DNA from: Phycicoccus sp. HDW14
GTDB taxonomy: Bacteria > Actinomycetota > Actinomycetes > Actinomycetales > Dermatophilaceae
Direction of reading: 5' to 3'
Length of the DNA: 64,000 nucleotides
Assembly (NCBI RefSeq): GCF_011383005.1
Contig: NZ_CP049935.1
Location: forward strand, 3,534,001-3,598,000
Shown here one piece after another: positions 7,710 through 16,290 of the stretch (its first letter is position 1; every line of letters starts with the position of its first letter). The notes beneath the pieces were generated by a model. The model was not told the origin of the DNA. It did no database searches and was given only the letters and a program-made list of their open reading frames with translations. Both the position numbers and the translations under genes were made by a program.

Positions 7710-9116
7710 TCAGGCGTGGATGGTCGCCGGGATGCCGTCGGAGAAGACCTCAGGAGGGTCGGGCAGCCGACGCGAGAGGCCGGCCGTGCGCCGGGCGGCG
7801 GTCCACGCGACGGCGCACGCGTCGAGGACGTCGTCCGCGGCGTACCCGCGTCCCTCGAGGACCGAGGGTCGGGGGACACCGGCGGCGGCGAGGGCCTCGA
7901 GCCGGGCGGCCCGTCCGTCCGGGGTCTTCTTGCCGGGCCGCAGGGGTGCGCCGGCCATCGTCGCGAAGGAGACCTCGGGATGGACCTCGAGCACCTCGAC
8001 GGTCGGGCGCGAGCGGACCCATGCGTCGACCTCGAGGATCTTGTCGCGCAGGGCGAAGGCCTGGGCGCCGACGCCCTGGCCGCTGAGCGAGCGGTTGACG
8101 GCGTCGGCCGCGGCGCGGTCCTCGGCCCCGTAGGCCGCCCGGGTCAGGGTCGTGAACACCGACGACGCCTTGCCGGGCAGCGCCTGCCGGGCGAGGGCAT
8201 CGGCCTGGCGGGTCGTGCTGTCCGGCAACCCGATCGGGATGTCGATGCCGACGACCCGGACGTCGGTCGACTCGCGCACGGCCTCGACGAGCTCGACGAT
8301 CGTCGGTGCGACGACGACCCGCGGCCGCGGCGCACCGGGCTCGAGGAGCGCCCCGACCCACCCCGCCCGGCAGCCGTCGACGCCGAGCACGGGGACGGTG
8401 ACCTCGATGGGGGGCGGTGGACCGGGAGGGCTGCCCGCCGCGGACGCAGCCGGCTCGTCGACGAGGCCCGCGACGGCGTCGAGCACGAGGTCGAGGGTGA
8501 CCTCGAACTCGGCGCCGAACGACCAGCCGGGGCGCAGCGCGTGCTCGCGGGCGAACTCGGTGAAGTGCGGGAAGGCCGCGGCGGTCGCCTCGTCGACGAT
8601 CTCGGACTCGATGACCGCCAGCTCGGCCTGGTCGTCGAACGGCAGCGCCAGCTCCTGGAGCATGAAGCCGTAGAGGTGGGCGTCGACCAGGGCGAACGCG
8701 TGACCCGTCGCCGCGAGGGAGAAGCCCGCGGTGCGCAGGCAGCCGAGCACCGCGTCGTGGTGCGCGACGGCCTCCGGCCCCGGGGAGCGGCTGGAGTCCA
8801 TGAGGCCGACGGCCCACCGGTGGCGCAGGAGGGTCTCGCGACCGACGACCGAGCGACGCCGCAGCTCCTCGCGCCAGGAACGTCCGGGGACCGGGGTGTG
8901 GAACTCGGCGAACACCGCGTCGACCATCGCGTCGAGCACCGCGTCCTTGTGCGGGACGTGGTGGTAGAGCGACATCGCCTCGACCCCGAGCCGGCCGGCC
9001 AGGGCACGCATCGACAGCGCTGCCACCCCGGACCCGTCGGCGAGCGCGACGGCCTCGCTGACGATGCGCTCCCGCGTCAGTGCGGGACGGTCCGGGCGGG
9101 GGGTGCGGGCGGGCAC
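7710..9116 (-). CDS. TetR-family regulator fused to a DUF429 (RNase H-fold) domain
   Basis: 468 residues in one frame. Residues 12-60 are a TetR HTH (LTRERIVSEAVALADGSGV, GVEAMSLYHHVPHKDAVLD) with a TetR C-terminal ligand domain to about 230. A Pro/Ala-rich linker leads to a complete DUF429 domain from about 243 (VLGVDGCRAGWVGA, VVGIDIPIGLPD, VEVLEVHPEVSFATM), a family classed as predicted nuclease with RNase H fold. GTG start. It is divergent from the oxidoreductase at 9223, with palindromes between them that fit its own operator. DUF429 is normally a stand-alone protein. A lost stop caused by a sequencing error in the C-rich linker remains possible. Confidence 0.8.
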   Translation of the reverse strand: MPARTPRPDRPALTRERIVSEAVALADGSGVAALSMRALAGRLGVEAMSLYHHVPHKDAVLDAMVDAVFAEFHTPVPGRSWREELRRRSVVGRETLLRHRWAVGLMDSSRSPGPEAVAHHDAVLGCLRTAGFSLAATGHAFALVDAHLYGFMLQELALPFDDQAELAVIESEIVDEATAAAFPHFTEFAREHALRPGWSFGAEFEVTLDLVLDAVAGLVDEPAASAAGSPPGPPPPIEVTVPVLGVDGCRAGWVGALLEPGAPRPRVVVAPTIVELVEAVRESTDVRVVGIDIPIGLPDSTTRQADALARQALPGKASSVFTTLTRAAYGAEDRAAADAVNRSLSGQGVGAQAFALRDKILEVDAWVRSRPTVEVLEVHPEVSFATMAGAPLRPGKKTPDGRAARLEALAAAGVPRPSVLEGRGYAADDVLDACAVAWTAARRTAGLSRRLPDPPEVFSDGIPATIHA

Positions 9117-9160
9117 GGGGCTCCTCGGGTCGACGGGTCCGGCGGTCGGGCTTGCGTCAT

Positions 9161-9212
9161 CTTACGTCGTAAGGCTACGGTGACCGCCATCCAGTGGTTC
9201 TTACGGTGTAAG
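9161..9212. promoter_or_regulatory. Two TetR-type operators, CTTAC-N3-GTAAG
   Basis: Perfect palindromes CTTAC-GTC-GTAAG (9161-9173) and CTTAC-GGT-GTAAG (9200-9212) lie with centres 39 bases apart in the 106-base gap between the TetR-DUF429 gene and the divergent oxidoreductase. Short-armed palindromes in a divergent TetR promoter are the standard autoregulatory layout, so the likely ligand is the TetR-DUF429 protein. The second copy ends ten bases before the GTG of the oxidoreductase. Confidence 0.75.
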
Positions 9213-9222
9213 GGAGAATGTC

Positions 9223-10206
9223 GTGCGAGCGATCGTGCAGGACGAGTACGGCGGCGTCGACCGGCTGCGGGTGGCCGAGCTGCCCGACCCGGTGCCGCAG
9301 GCGGGCGAGGTGCTCGTGCGCGTCGGGGCCGCCGGCATCGACCGCGGGACGGTCCACGTGATGACCGGGACCCCGCGCGCCGCCCGGTTGGCCCTCGGCC
9401 CGCGCCGTCCCGGGCCGCGGTACCGGACGCCCGGCCGCGACGTCGCCGGCACGGTCGTCGCGCTCGGGCCCGGTGTCACCGGCTGGGCCGTCGGCGACCG
9501 GGTGCACGGCACGGCCGACGGGTCCTGTGCCGAGCTCGCCGTCGTCCCCCTCACGCGCCTGTCCCGGCGCCCGGAGCGGCTCACCGTCGAGGAGGCGGCC
9601 GCCGTCCCGGTCTCGGGGCTCACGGCGCACCAGGCCGTGCGGGACAGCGGGGTCGGCCCGGGGCAGCGGGTCCTCGTCGTCGGTGCCTCGGGAGGCGTCG
9701 GCTCGTTCGCCGTCCAGCTGGCCGTGGCCACCGGGGCGACGGTCACCGGGGTCTGCAGCGCCGCCAAGGCCGACCTCGTCCGCGACCTCGGAGCCGCGCA
9801 CGTCATCGAGCACGACCACGCCGACATCGACGCGGAGGGCGTCCCGTACGACGTCGTGGTCGACATCGGCGGTCACCGCCCGGTCCGCACCCTCCGGCGC
9901 GTCCTCACCCCGCGCGGCACGCTCGTCGTCGTCGGCAGCGAGACGAGCGGGCCGTGGCTCGGCGGGCTCCAGCGGTCGATGGGCGCCGCCCTGCTGTCGC
10001 CGTTCGTGCGCCAGCGGCTCGTCATGCACGTCGCGAAGGAGCGGGCCGCCGACCTCGCGGACCTGACTCCGCTGCTCGAGTCGGGGGCGGTGCGTCCGCA
10101 CGTCGAGCGCACCTGGCCGCTCGAGGAGACGGCCCGGGCGGTCGAGCACGTCGCCACCGGACGGGCCCGCGGCAAGGTCGTCGTGGTCGTCGACCCGACG
10201 GCCTGA
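9223..10206 (+). CDS. Zinc-independent NAD(P)H:quinone oxidoreductase-type MDR enzyme
   Basis: 327 residues of the medium-chain dehydrogenase/reductase superfamily. The catalytic fold starts with MRAIVQDEYGGVDRLRV; a GRDVAGTVVALGPGV segment follows, and the Rossmann motif VLVVGASGGVGSFAVQLA is near residue 160. Structural-zinc cysteines are absent, which fits the quinone oxidoreductase/zeta-crystallin subgroup. It reduces quinones or alkenals with NADPH in relatives; the substrate here is unknown. It sits behind two operators and divergent from a TetR fusion, so is probably induced by a ligand of that repressor. Confidence 0.88.
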   Translation: MRAIVQDEYGGVDRLRVAELPDPVPQAGEVLVRVGAAGIDRGTVHVMTGTPRAARLALGPRRPGPRYRTPGRDVAGTVVALGPGVTGWAVGDRVHGTADGSCAELAVVPLTRLSRRPERLTVEEAAAVPVSGLTAHQAVRDSGVGPGQRVLVVGASGGVGSFAVQLAVATGATVTGVCSAAKADLVRDLGAAHVIEHDHADIDAEGVPYDVVVDIGGHRPVRTLRRVLTPRGTLVVVGSETSGPWLGGLQRSMGAALLSPFVRQRLVMHVAKERAADLADLTPLLESGAVRPHVERTWPLEETARAVEHVATGRARGKVVVVVDPTA

Positions 10207-10216
10207 CGGTGCCCGC

Positions 10217-11713
10217 CTAGAGCGAGGCGCCCGCGGCCGGCAGACCCTCCGCGAGGTAGGCCAGCGCCTGGGCGGCCGTCCAGCCACCGGGGTGGCGACG
10301 CAGCAGCTCGCGGGCGCCGACGAGGTCCTCGCCGAGGGTGACGAGGGGCGGCTCGGTGTAGCCGTCGCGGCGCTGCTGGCCGAGCCCGACCGTCGCGGTC
10401 AGCCCGTTGCACAGGCAGCGGCGGCCCTCGGTGTCCTCGACGGCGCCGCCCTTGCGCACGTACATGGCCACGGGCTCCGCGCCGCACCGGTAGCCGACCG
10501 AGCCGTCCGCCCGCTCGAACGGCTGGCGCAGGTAGGACAGGTCGCAGAGGCGCTCGCGCTCGGTGGCGACGGCGGGGTCGCTCGCCGTCCCCGGGAGGTC
10601 GACGACCTTGAACGGGAAGCCGGTGGGGCTGGCGCGCGGGTCGTTGCGGACCGAGAGCGTGCCGGCGGCCAGCCGCGCGAGCAGCTCGCGGCGCACGCCG
10701 TCGGTCAGCCCGGACTCCTCGCAGAGCGCGAAGACCGTGCCGACCTGCACCCCGACCGCCCCGCCGGCCACCGCCCCCGCGACCCCCTCCGGCGTGCCCG
10801 TCGCACCGGCCACCCAGAAGGGCAGGCCGAGGGCGGCGACCTTCGCGAGGTCGGCCTCGTCGCGGGGGCCGTAGACCGGGGCGCCCCGCTCGTCGAGCTG
10901 CAGCCGGCCGCGCGGCGGGGCGGAGTGCCCACCGGCGGGCGGGCGCTCGACGACGAACCCGTCCGGGCGGATGGACTCGTCGCGGTGCAGGTAGGAGGCG
11001 AGCTGGTCGAGCGAGACGATCGCGAGGAACGAGGGCCGGGTCAGGGCGGGCAGGTGCTCGCCGAGCAGGGCCACGGGGTCGACCTCGACGTGGTGCTGGA
11101 GGGTGCCACCCGCGACGTCGACGGGGATGCGCCCGACCTCGCCGGCCGCCAGGGCGCGCAGCAGCTGCGGGATCTCGCGGGGGATGCCGGCGCCCATGAG
11201 GACGTGGTCGACACCCGCGAGCATCGCCCCGAGAACGGCTGCCGGAGTGGCGAGCTGGATCTTCTCGAGGCAGTTGATGCCCACGACGCCGTCGTGCCCC
11301 TCGCGAGCCAGCCAGACCTCGGCGAAGGTGCCGGCGACGGCGAGCTCCTGACCGGCGCGGCCCTGGTGGAGCGTGAGCTTCGGGACCGGGCGGTACGGCG
11401 TGCCGGGCGCACGGCCGCCGTCGAGGAAGTAGGTCGCCAGCACGCGTTCGGCGACGGCCGGCTCCGGGAAGTGGGCGAGCGCGCGACGGTAGTGGCCGCC
11501 CGGGTCGCCGTCCTGGAGGGTGCGGGCCAGCACGGCGTCCATCGCCGTTCCGGAGACGACGCCGAGGTGCCCGGCGGCGGACACCGCGCGGGCCAGCCGC
11601 CAGCCGGAGACCGCCACGCCCATCCCGCCCTGCACGATCGCGGGACGGGCGCGGCGGGTGTCCGACGGGCGCGCGCCCCGGGTGGTCGGGGCGGGGGTCA
11701 GCACTGCGGCCAT
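10217..11713 (-). CDS. Nitronate monooxygenase family FMN protein
   Basis: 498 residues with the FMN-binding TIM barrel of the nitronate monooxygenase/2-nitropropane dioxygenase group: AIVQGGMGVAVSGWRLA at the start, VGINCLEKIQLATP, VLMGAGIPREIPQLL and GAVGVQVGTVFALCEES at phosphate-binding positions. A Cys-containing C-terminal extension (YRCGAEP, RRCLCNGLTATVGLGQ) marks the long PfaD-like subgroup. The natural substrate is uncertain: nitronates, or an enoyl reductase-type role as in PfaD. It is preceded by two strong palindromes that look like operators. Confidence 0.8.
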   Translation of the reverse strand: MAAVLTPAPTTRGARPSDTRRARPAIVQGGMGVAVSGWRLARAVSAAGHLGVVSGTAMDAVLARTLQDGDPGGHYRRALAHFPEPAVAERVLATYFLDGGRAPGTPYRPVPKLTLHQGRAGQELAVAGTFAEVWLAREGHDGVVGINCLEKIQLATPAAVLGAMLAGVDHVLMGAGIPREIPQLLRALAAGEVGRIPVDVAGGTLQHHVEVDPVALLGEHLPALTRPSFLAIVSLDQLASYLHRDESIRPDGFVVERPPAGGHSAPPRGRLQLDERGAPVYGPRDEADLAKVAALGLPFWVAGATGTPEGVAGAVAGGAVGVQVGTVFALCEESGLTDGVRRELLARLAAGTLSVRNDPRASPTGFPFKVVDLPGTASDPAVATERERLCDLSYLRQPFERADGSVGYRCGAEPVAMYVRKGGAVEDTEGRRCLCNGLTATVGLGQQRRDGYTEPPLVTLGEDLVGARELLRRHPGGWTAAQALAYLAEGLPAAGASL

Positions 11714-11740
11714 GGCGTTCTCGCTGTCGTCGGGCCGCTA

Positions 11741-11786
11741 CCTACGGGAGCGTAGGTTTCGCAACCGTAACCTACGGTAGCGTAGG
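11741..11786. promoter_or_regulatory. Paired palindromic operators, CCTACG-N4-CGTAGG
   Basis: CCTACG-GGAG-CGTAGG (11741-11756) and CCTACG-GTAG-CGTAGG (11771-11786) repeat with a 30-base period, each followed by GTT. They lie 28-73 bases upstream of the nitronate monooxygenase start. The form is typical of TetR-family targets, but no regulator gene is adjacent, so the cognate protein is encoded elsewhere. Confidence 0.7.
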
Positions 11787-11914
11787 TTGCGGTCGGCCGG
11801 CAGGCGGCGGCTGACAGCGCTCTCAGGAACGGCTCGCCCGCCCCACGGCTCCGGTCACCGGGCGGGCGACCCCCTCCGTGGACGTCGTCCGCCCGGTGAC
11901 CGGGCCGGGTTCCT

Positions 11915-13300
11915 TCAGCGGCCTGAGGTCGCCAGCTCCTCGCCCGCCGTGGGCGGCGCCTCGGCGGGTTCGTCGTCGATCATCCTCGCCTCGTCGAACG
12001 GGCGCCTCCCGGCGAGGACCTCGTCCAGCTGCTCGCGGTCGACCGCACCGACCCAGGTGCCGATGATGACGGTGGCGATCGAGTTGCCCGCGAAGTTGGT
12101 CAGCGCCCGCGCCTCGCTCATCAGCCGGTCGATGCCGACGATGAAGCCGACGCCGTCGACGAGGTCGGGGCGGTGGCTCTGGAGGCCGCCGGCCAGGGTG
12201 GCCAGGCCGGCGCCGGTGACACCCGCGGCACCCTTGCTCGCGATGATCATGAAGACGAGCAGGCCGATCTGCTGGCCGATGCTGAACGGCTTGTCGAGCG
12301 CCTCGGCGATGAACAGCGAGGCCATCGTCAGGTAGATCGCCGTGCCGTCGAGGTTGAACGAGTAGCCGGTCGGCACGGTGATGCCGACGACCGGGCGGGA
12401 GACCCCGAGGTGCTCCATCTTCGCGATGAGCCGCGGCAGTGCCGACTCCGAGGACGACGTCGAGAGGATGAGGAGGAACTCGCGGGCGAGGTACTTCAGC
12501 AGCAGCCAGACGTTGACGCCGGCGACCATCCGCAGGATCGACCCGAGGACGACGAAGACGAAGATCAGGCAGGTGGCGTAGAAGGCGACCATGATCAGCC
12601 CGAGGCTCTTGAGCGCGTCCAGCCCGGTGGCGCCGACGACCGCGGCCATGGCGCCGAAGGCCCCGACCGGCGCGACCCACATGATCATCGCCATGAGCCG
12701 GAAGACGAGCTTCTCGAGGTGCTTGATGCCGCGCAGGACGGGCTCACCGGCGGTCCCCATCTTCTGGAGGGCGAAGCCGACGAGGACGGCGACGAGCAGG
12801 GTCTGGAGCACCGACCCGGACGTCAGCGACGAGACGAGGGTGTCCGGCACGAGCCCGAGGAGGAACTCGGTCGTCGACTCGGCCTCGGCCGAGACCTGCG
12901 ACTGGCCGCTCTTGGCGAGCTCGTCGGTGAGGTTGAGCCCGGCACCCGGCTGGACGATGTTGCCGACGACCAGCCCGATCGCCAGCGCGACCGTCGACAT
13001 CGCGAGGAAGTAGCCGAGGGCCAGGCCGCCGACCTTGCCGACCTGCGCCGCCTTCCGCACCGAGCCGATGCCGAGCACGATCGTCACGAAGATGACCGGG
13101 CTGATCATCATCTTGATGAGGTTGACGAAGAAGGTGCCGAGCGGCTTGAGCTCCTTGCCGAACTCGGGGAAGAGGAAGCCCACGGCGATGCCGAGGAGCA
13201 TCGCGACGATGACCGCGATGTAGAGGAAGTGCGTGCGGTCACGGCGGGGGGCGCTCTCGCTCCCACCCTCCCGGGGCTCGCTGGGCGCGGCTGCGGTCAT
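11915..13300 (-). CDS. dctA: C4-dicarboxylate:cation symporter DctA
   Basis: About 461 residues, an integral membrane SLC1-type transporter. Visible: FLYIAVIVAMLLGIAVG, the FVNLIKMMISPVIFVTIVLG helix, the serine-rich re-entrant loop LSTSSSESALPRL, the VPTGYSFNLDGTAIYL motif and the C-terminal GAAGVTGAGLATLAGGL loop. It imports succinate, fumarate and malate with cations. ATG 13300 is chosen because AAGGAG lies just upstream; an in-frame GTG at 13342 is possible. It is divergent from a citrate/dicarboxylate sensor kinase, which probably controls it. Confidence 0.93.
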   Translation of the reverse strand: MTAAAPSEPREGGSESAPRRDRTHFLYIAVIVAMLLGIAVGFLFPEFGKELKPLGTFFVNLIKMMISPVIFVTIVLGIGSVRKAAQVGKVGGLALGYFLAMSTVALAIGLVVGNIVQPGAGLNLTDELAKSGQSQVSAEAESTTEFLLGLVPDTLVSSLTSGSVLQTLLVAVLVGFALQKMGTAGEPVLRGIKHLEKLVFRLMAMIMWVAPVGAFGAMAAVVGATGLDALKSLGLIMVAFYATCLIFVFVVLGSILRMVAGVNVWLLLKYLAREFLLILSTSSSESALPRLIAKMEHLGVSRPVVGITVPTGYSFNLDGTAIYLTMASLFIAEALDKPFSIGQQIGLLVFMIIASKGAAGVTGAGLATLAGGLQSHRPDLVDGVGFIVGIDRLMSEARALTNFAGNSIATVIIGTWVGAVDREQLDEVLAGRRPFDEARMIDDEPAEAPPTAGEELATSGR

Positions 13301-13380
13301 GGGCGACTCCTTCGTCGGGGACGCAGGGGCGGTCGCGTCCACCGGACAGGCTGGCCGCCCGCGCGGTTATCGTCACCGTT

Positions 13381-14988
13381 GTGTACGCAGTGTTCACGCG
13401 CGACGACGCGCTCGGGCGGGGCCGCAGCGTCGCTGCGCAGACCGCCGCCCTCGTCGTCGCGCTCGTGTTCGGCGTCATCGCCGCCGGCCTCGCCGCCGCG
13501 TACGTCCAGGCCCGGCGGGCGGTCACCGACGAGTCCACCGCGCGCGTGCTGGCGGTCGCCCAGTCCGTCGCCGCCGAGCCCGACGTCGTCGCGGCGGTGG
13601 CGGACGGCGACACCGGGGGTGTGCTGCAGCCGCTCGCCGAGGGAGTGCGTGCCAACACCCGCACCGACTTCGTCGTCGTCATGAGCCGCGACGGCATCCG
13701 CTACAGCCACCCGAACCCCGACCAGGTCGGCCGGCGGTTCGTCGGACACATCGAGGCCGCGCAGGCCGGTGGGACGGTCGTCGAGGACTACACCGGGACG
13801 CTCGGGGAGAGCCGGCGCGCGGTCGTGCCCGTGCTCGACGGCGGACGGGTCGTCGGGCTCGTCGCGGTCGGCATCGGCAAGGAGGCGGTCAACGCCCGGC
13901 TCGCCGACGAGCTCCCGCCCCTGCTCGTGGCCGGCGCGGTCGCCGGGCTGCTGGCGGCGGTCGGGACCTCCCTCATCGCCCGACGGGTGCGCCGCCAGAC
14001 CCGCGGGCTGCGGGCCGCCGAGCTCCAGGCGATGCACGACCACCACGACGCGGTGCTGCACTCGGTGACCGAGGGGCTCGTCCTCGTCGACCCCGAGGGG
14101 CGGGTCCGGCTGGCCAACGACGAGGCCCGACGGCTGCTCGGCCTCGGCGCGGACCCCACGGGCCGCGACGTCGCCGACCTCGGTCTGGCCGCCCCGCTCG
14201 TCGCCGCGATGACCGACCCCGACGTCCGCGAGGACGACCTGCACGTCACCGGAAGCCGCGTGCTCGTGCTCAACAAGGCCCGGGCGCAGCGCGACGGCGA
14301 GGACCTCGGCGCCGTCGTCACCGTCCGCGACCGCACCGACCTCGAGGAGCTGACCGGCGAGCTGGGCGCCGCGCGCGGGCTGGCCGAGGCGCTGCGCTCG
14401 CAGGCCCACGAGTCCGGCAACCGGCTGCACACGATGGTCTCGCTCATCGAGCTCGGGCACCCTGAGCGGGCCGTCGAGTTCGCCACCGAGGAGCTGTCGC
14501 GCGCCCAGCACCTCACCGACGTCGTCGTCACCGGGGTCGAGGACCCGACCGTCGCGGCGCTGCTGCTCGGCAAGGCCGCCGAGGCGCACGAGCGCGGCGT
14601 CGAGCTGGTCATCGACCCCGACCTGCGCTGGCCGGCCGACGTCGGCACCGCGCGCGACGTCGTCACGGTCGTCGGCAACCTCGTCGACAACGCGGTCGAT
14701 GCGGTGACGGGAGTCGAGGGGGAGCGACGCGTCGAGCTGACCTCGCGCGACCTCGGCGACCGGGTCGAGCTGGTCGTCGCCGACACCGGCCCGGGCATCC
14801 CGCCGGAGCTGCGGACCCGGGTGCTCGAGCGCGGCTTCTCCACGAAGTCCGGTGGAGGGCAGGCGGGCCGGGGAATCGGGCTCGCCCTCGTGCACCACAC
14901 CGTCGAGCGGCTCGGCGGCAGCCTGGCCATCGACGACCCACCGGGAGCGACCGTCACCGTGACCTTGCCGCTCGGGGGCCGGTCGTGA
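13381..14988 (+). CDS. CitA/DcuS-type sensor histidine kinase for dicarboxylates
   Basis: 535 residues. TM1 is at about 20-42, followed by a periplasmic PAS-like sensor (TRTDFVVVMSRDGIRYSHPN), TM2 near 178-200, a cytoplasmic PAS (VLHSVTEGLVLVDPEGRVRLAND) and the short kinase core typical of this family: the His is in LRSQAHESGNRLHTM, the N box in VVGNLVDNAVDAV, and the G boxes in DTGPGIPPELR and RGIGLALVHHTVERLGG. It senses an extracellular C4-dicarboxylate or citrate in relatives. GTG start; TATCGT eight bases upstream suggests a leaderless transcript. Divergent from dctA and overlapping its response regulator by four bases. Confidence 0.92.
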   Translation: MYAVFTRDDALGRGRSVAAQTAALVVALVFGVIAAGLAAAYVQARRAVTDESTARVLAVAQSVAAEPDVVAAVADGDTGGVLQPLAEGVRANTRTDFVVVMSRDGIRYSHPNPDQVGRRFVGHIEAAQAGGTVVEDYTGTLGESRRAVVPVLDGGRVVGLVAVGIGKEAVNARLADELPPLLVAGAVAGLLAAVGTSLIARRVRRQTRGLRAAELQAMHDHHDAVLHSVTEGLVLVDPEGRVRLANDEARRLLGLGADPTGRDVADLGLAAPLVAAMTDPDVREDDLHVTGSRVLVLNKARAQRDGEDLGAVVTVRDRTDLEELTGELGAARGLAEALRSQAHESGNRLHTMVSLIELGHPERAVEFATEELSRAQHLTDVVVTGVEDPTVAALLLGKAAEAHERGVELVIDPDLRWPADVGTARDVVTVVGNLVDNAVDAVTGVEGERRVELTSRDLGDRVELVVADTGPGIPPELRTRVLERGFSTKSGGGQAGRGIGLALVHHTVERLGGSLAIDDPPGATVTVTLPLGGRS

Positions 14989-15713
14989 GCGCGTCGGGCG
15001 CCGACGGGGGACCGGACATCCGGGTGCTCGTCGTCGAGGACGAGCCGGTGGCGGCCGAGGCCCACGCCACGTACGTCGGCCGGGTGGAGGGCTTCCGCGT
15101 GTCCGGGGTCGTGCACACCGCGCGCGACGCGCTGCAGCATCTCGGGTCCGAGCGGGTCGACCTCGTGCTGCTCGACATGGGGCTTCCGGACGTGCCGGGG
15201 CTCGACGTCGTCCGGGCGATGCGCGCCGGCGGTCACCGGGCCGACGTCGTGGCCGTGACGTCGGTGCGCGACCTCGAGATGGTGCGCGCGGCGGTGTCGC
15301 TGGGAGTCGTGCAGTACGTCCTCAAGCCGTTCGTGTTCGGCACGCTGCGCGACCGGCTGCTCGCCTACCGCGAGTACCGCGCGCAGGTCGGTGGTGGGGA
15401 GGTGGACACCCAGGCGCAGGTCGACACCGTCTTCTCGCGGCTGCGCCCGCCCAATGTGTCGACGGTCCCCAAGGGGATGACCGAGGAGCTGCTGGCGCGG
15501 GTCTCGGAGACGGTGCGGGAGGCGGCCGACCCGGTGTCGGCCGCGGAGGTGGGGGCGGTGCTCGGGGTCAGCCGGGTCACGGCGCGCCGCTACGCCGAGC
15601 ACCTCGTCGAGGCCGGTCGGGCGGCGCGCGGCAACCGCTACTCGGGGGCGGGCGGCCGGAGGTCACCTACGCGTGGGTCGCCGGCTGAGGGGTGTCGGGC
15701 GCGGGCCTGGTGA
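14985..15713 (+). CDS. CitB/DcuR-type response regulator, C-terminus probably frameshifted
   Basis: 242 residues as read. The receiver domain has VLVVEDEPVAAEAHATY, phospho-accepting Asp in VLLDMGLPDVPG and Lys in YVLKPF. The DNA-binding HTH is in VSAAEVGAVLGVSRVTARRYAEHLVEAG. The family normally ends RPEVTYAW. Here that ending is present in another frame (RPEVTYAWVAG, stop 15686-15688), and restoring one C near 15653 would recover it. The last roughly 20 residues as read are therefore probably artefactual. It likely activates dctA in response to the partner kinase. Confidence 0.88.
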   Translation: MSASGADGGPDIRVLVVEDEPVAAEAHATYVGRVEGFRVSGVVHTARDALQHLGSERVDLVLLDMGLPDVPGLDVVRAMRAGGHRADVVAVTSVRDLEMVRAAVSLGVVQYVLKPFVFGTLRDRLLAYREYRAQVGGGEVDTQAQVDTVFSRLRPPNVSTVPKGMTEELLARVSETVREAADPVSAAEVGAVLGVSRVTARRYAEHLVEAGRAARGNRYSGAGGRRSPTRGSPAEGCRARAW

Positions 15714-16290
15714 GGTCGGAACGGGGGACGGGCGGGGTTCTGGGGGGTGCGTGTCGTGTCCTCCTCAGTGCTGACGTGGCCCGCAGCACTGCGGTTTGCC
15801 GGGCAGTGCTGAGGTGGGGCGCAGCAGTGCGGGTCGCTGGGCAGTGCTGAGGTGGGGCGCAGCACTGAGGAGGAAGCGCACCAGGCCTTGTCTCGCACGC
15901 CCGCGCCGGTCCGGAGTCGGGGTGAGGTCGCGTCAGTGCTGAGGTGGGGCGCAGCACTGCGGTCGCTGGTCGCGGTCGGTTCGTCGCTGCTGACGTGGGG
16001 CGCAGCAGTGCGGTCGCCCGGGCAGTGCTGAGGTGGGGCGCAGCACTGAGGAGGACCCGCACCGCGCCCTGTCCCCCACCCGTGCAGCGGTCCGCACCCG
16101 TCCTCCGTCCCGCCCGGGTGGCGTCGCGCAGCCCCGCCCCGGCCCGGACCCGGCGCCACGCCGGGAGGGCACGCCCTGCGGGAACGGCACCCCCGCGATC
16201 CGCCCGACCGCGTCCGCGACCTGCGACGACGCGCGAATCCGCCTGCACCCCGCGGGCCGGACCGGCGCCCCCGGGTGACAGGGTGAGGCA
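15714..16290. other. Intergenic region holding the palindromic repeats
   Basis: No credible gene was seen. The first 335 bases hold the repeat cluster. The remaining 215 bases are extremely GC-rich (many CCCG/GCCC runs) without recognisable signals except GGTGAGG just before the ATG of the molybdoenzyme. Long open frames crossing this region on the minus strand read the repeats as periodic CCAPPQHC and are not genes. Confidence 0.7.
15766..16048. repeat. Cluster of six 26-base palindromic repeats in two modules
   Basis: Six copies of a hairpin unit (arm CAGTGCTG, ten-base loop AGGTGGGGCG, arm CAGCACTG) begin at 15766, 15804, 15842, 15934, 15985 and 16023. Copies 1-3 and 5-6 recur every 38 bases with a conserved 12-base spacer close to CGGTCGCCCGGG. 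The third and sixth copies share a 27-base downstream tail beginning AGGAGGA (15868-15894, 16049-16075), so the array is a duplicated two-module structure. The 5' flank of copy 1 (TCCTCCT) is the inverse of that tail. Copies 2 and 5 carry CAGCAGTG arms. There is no coding function here; possibly extragenic palindromes or a terminator/attenuator cluster. Confidence 0.9.

Noticed and set aside
15766..16048. CRISPR array
   Set aside because: The units form hairpins, spacers are conserved 12-base sequences rather than unique 30-base ones, and no cas genes are nearby.
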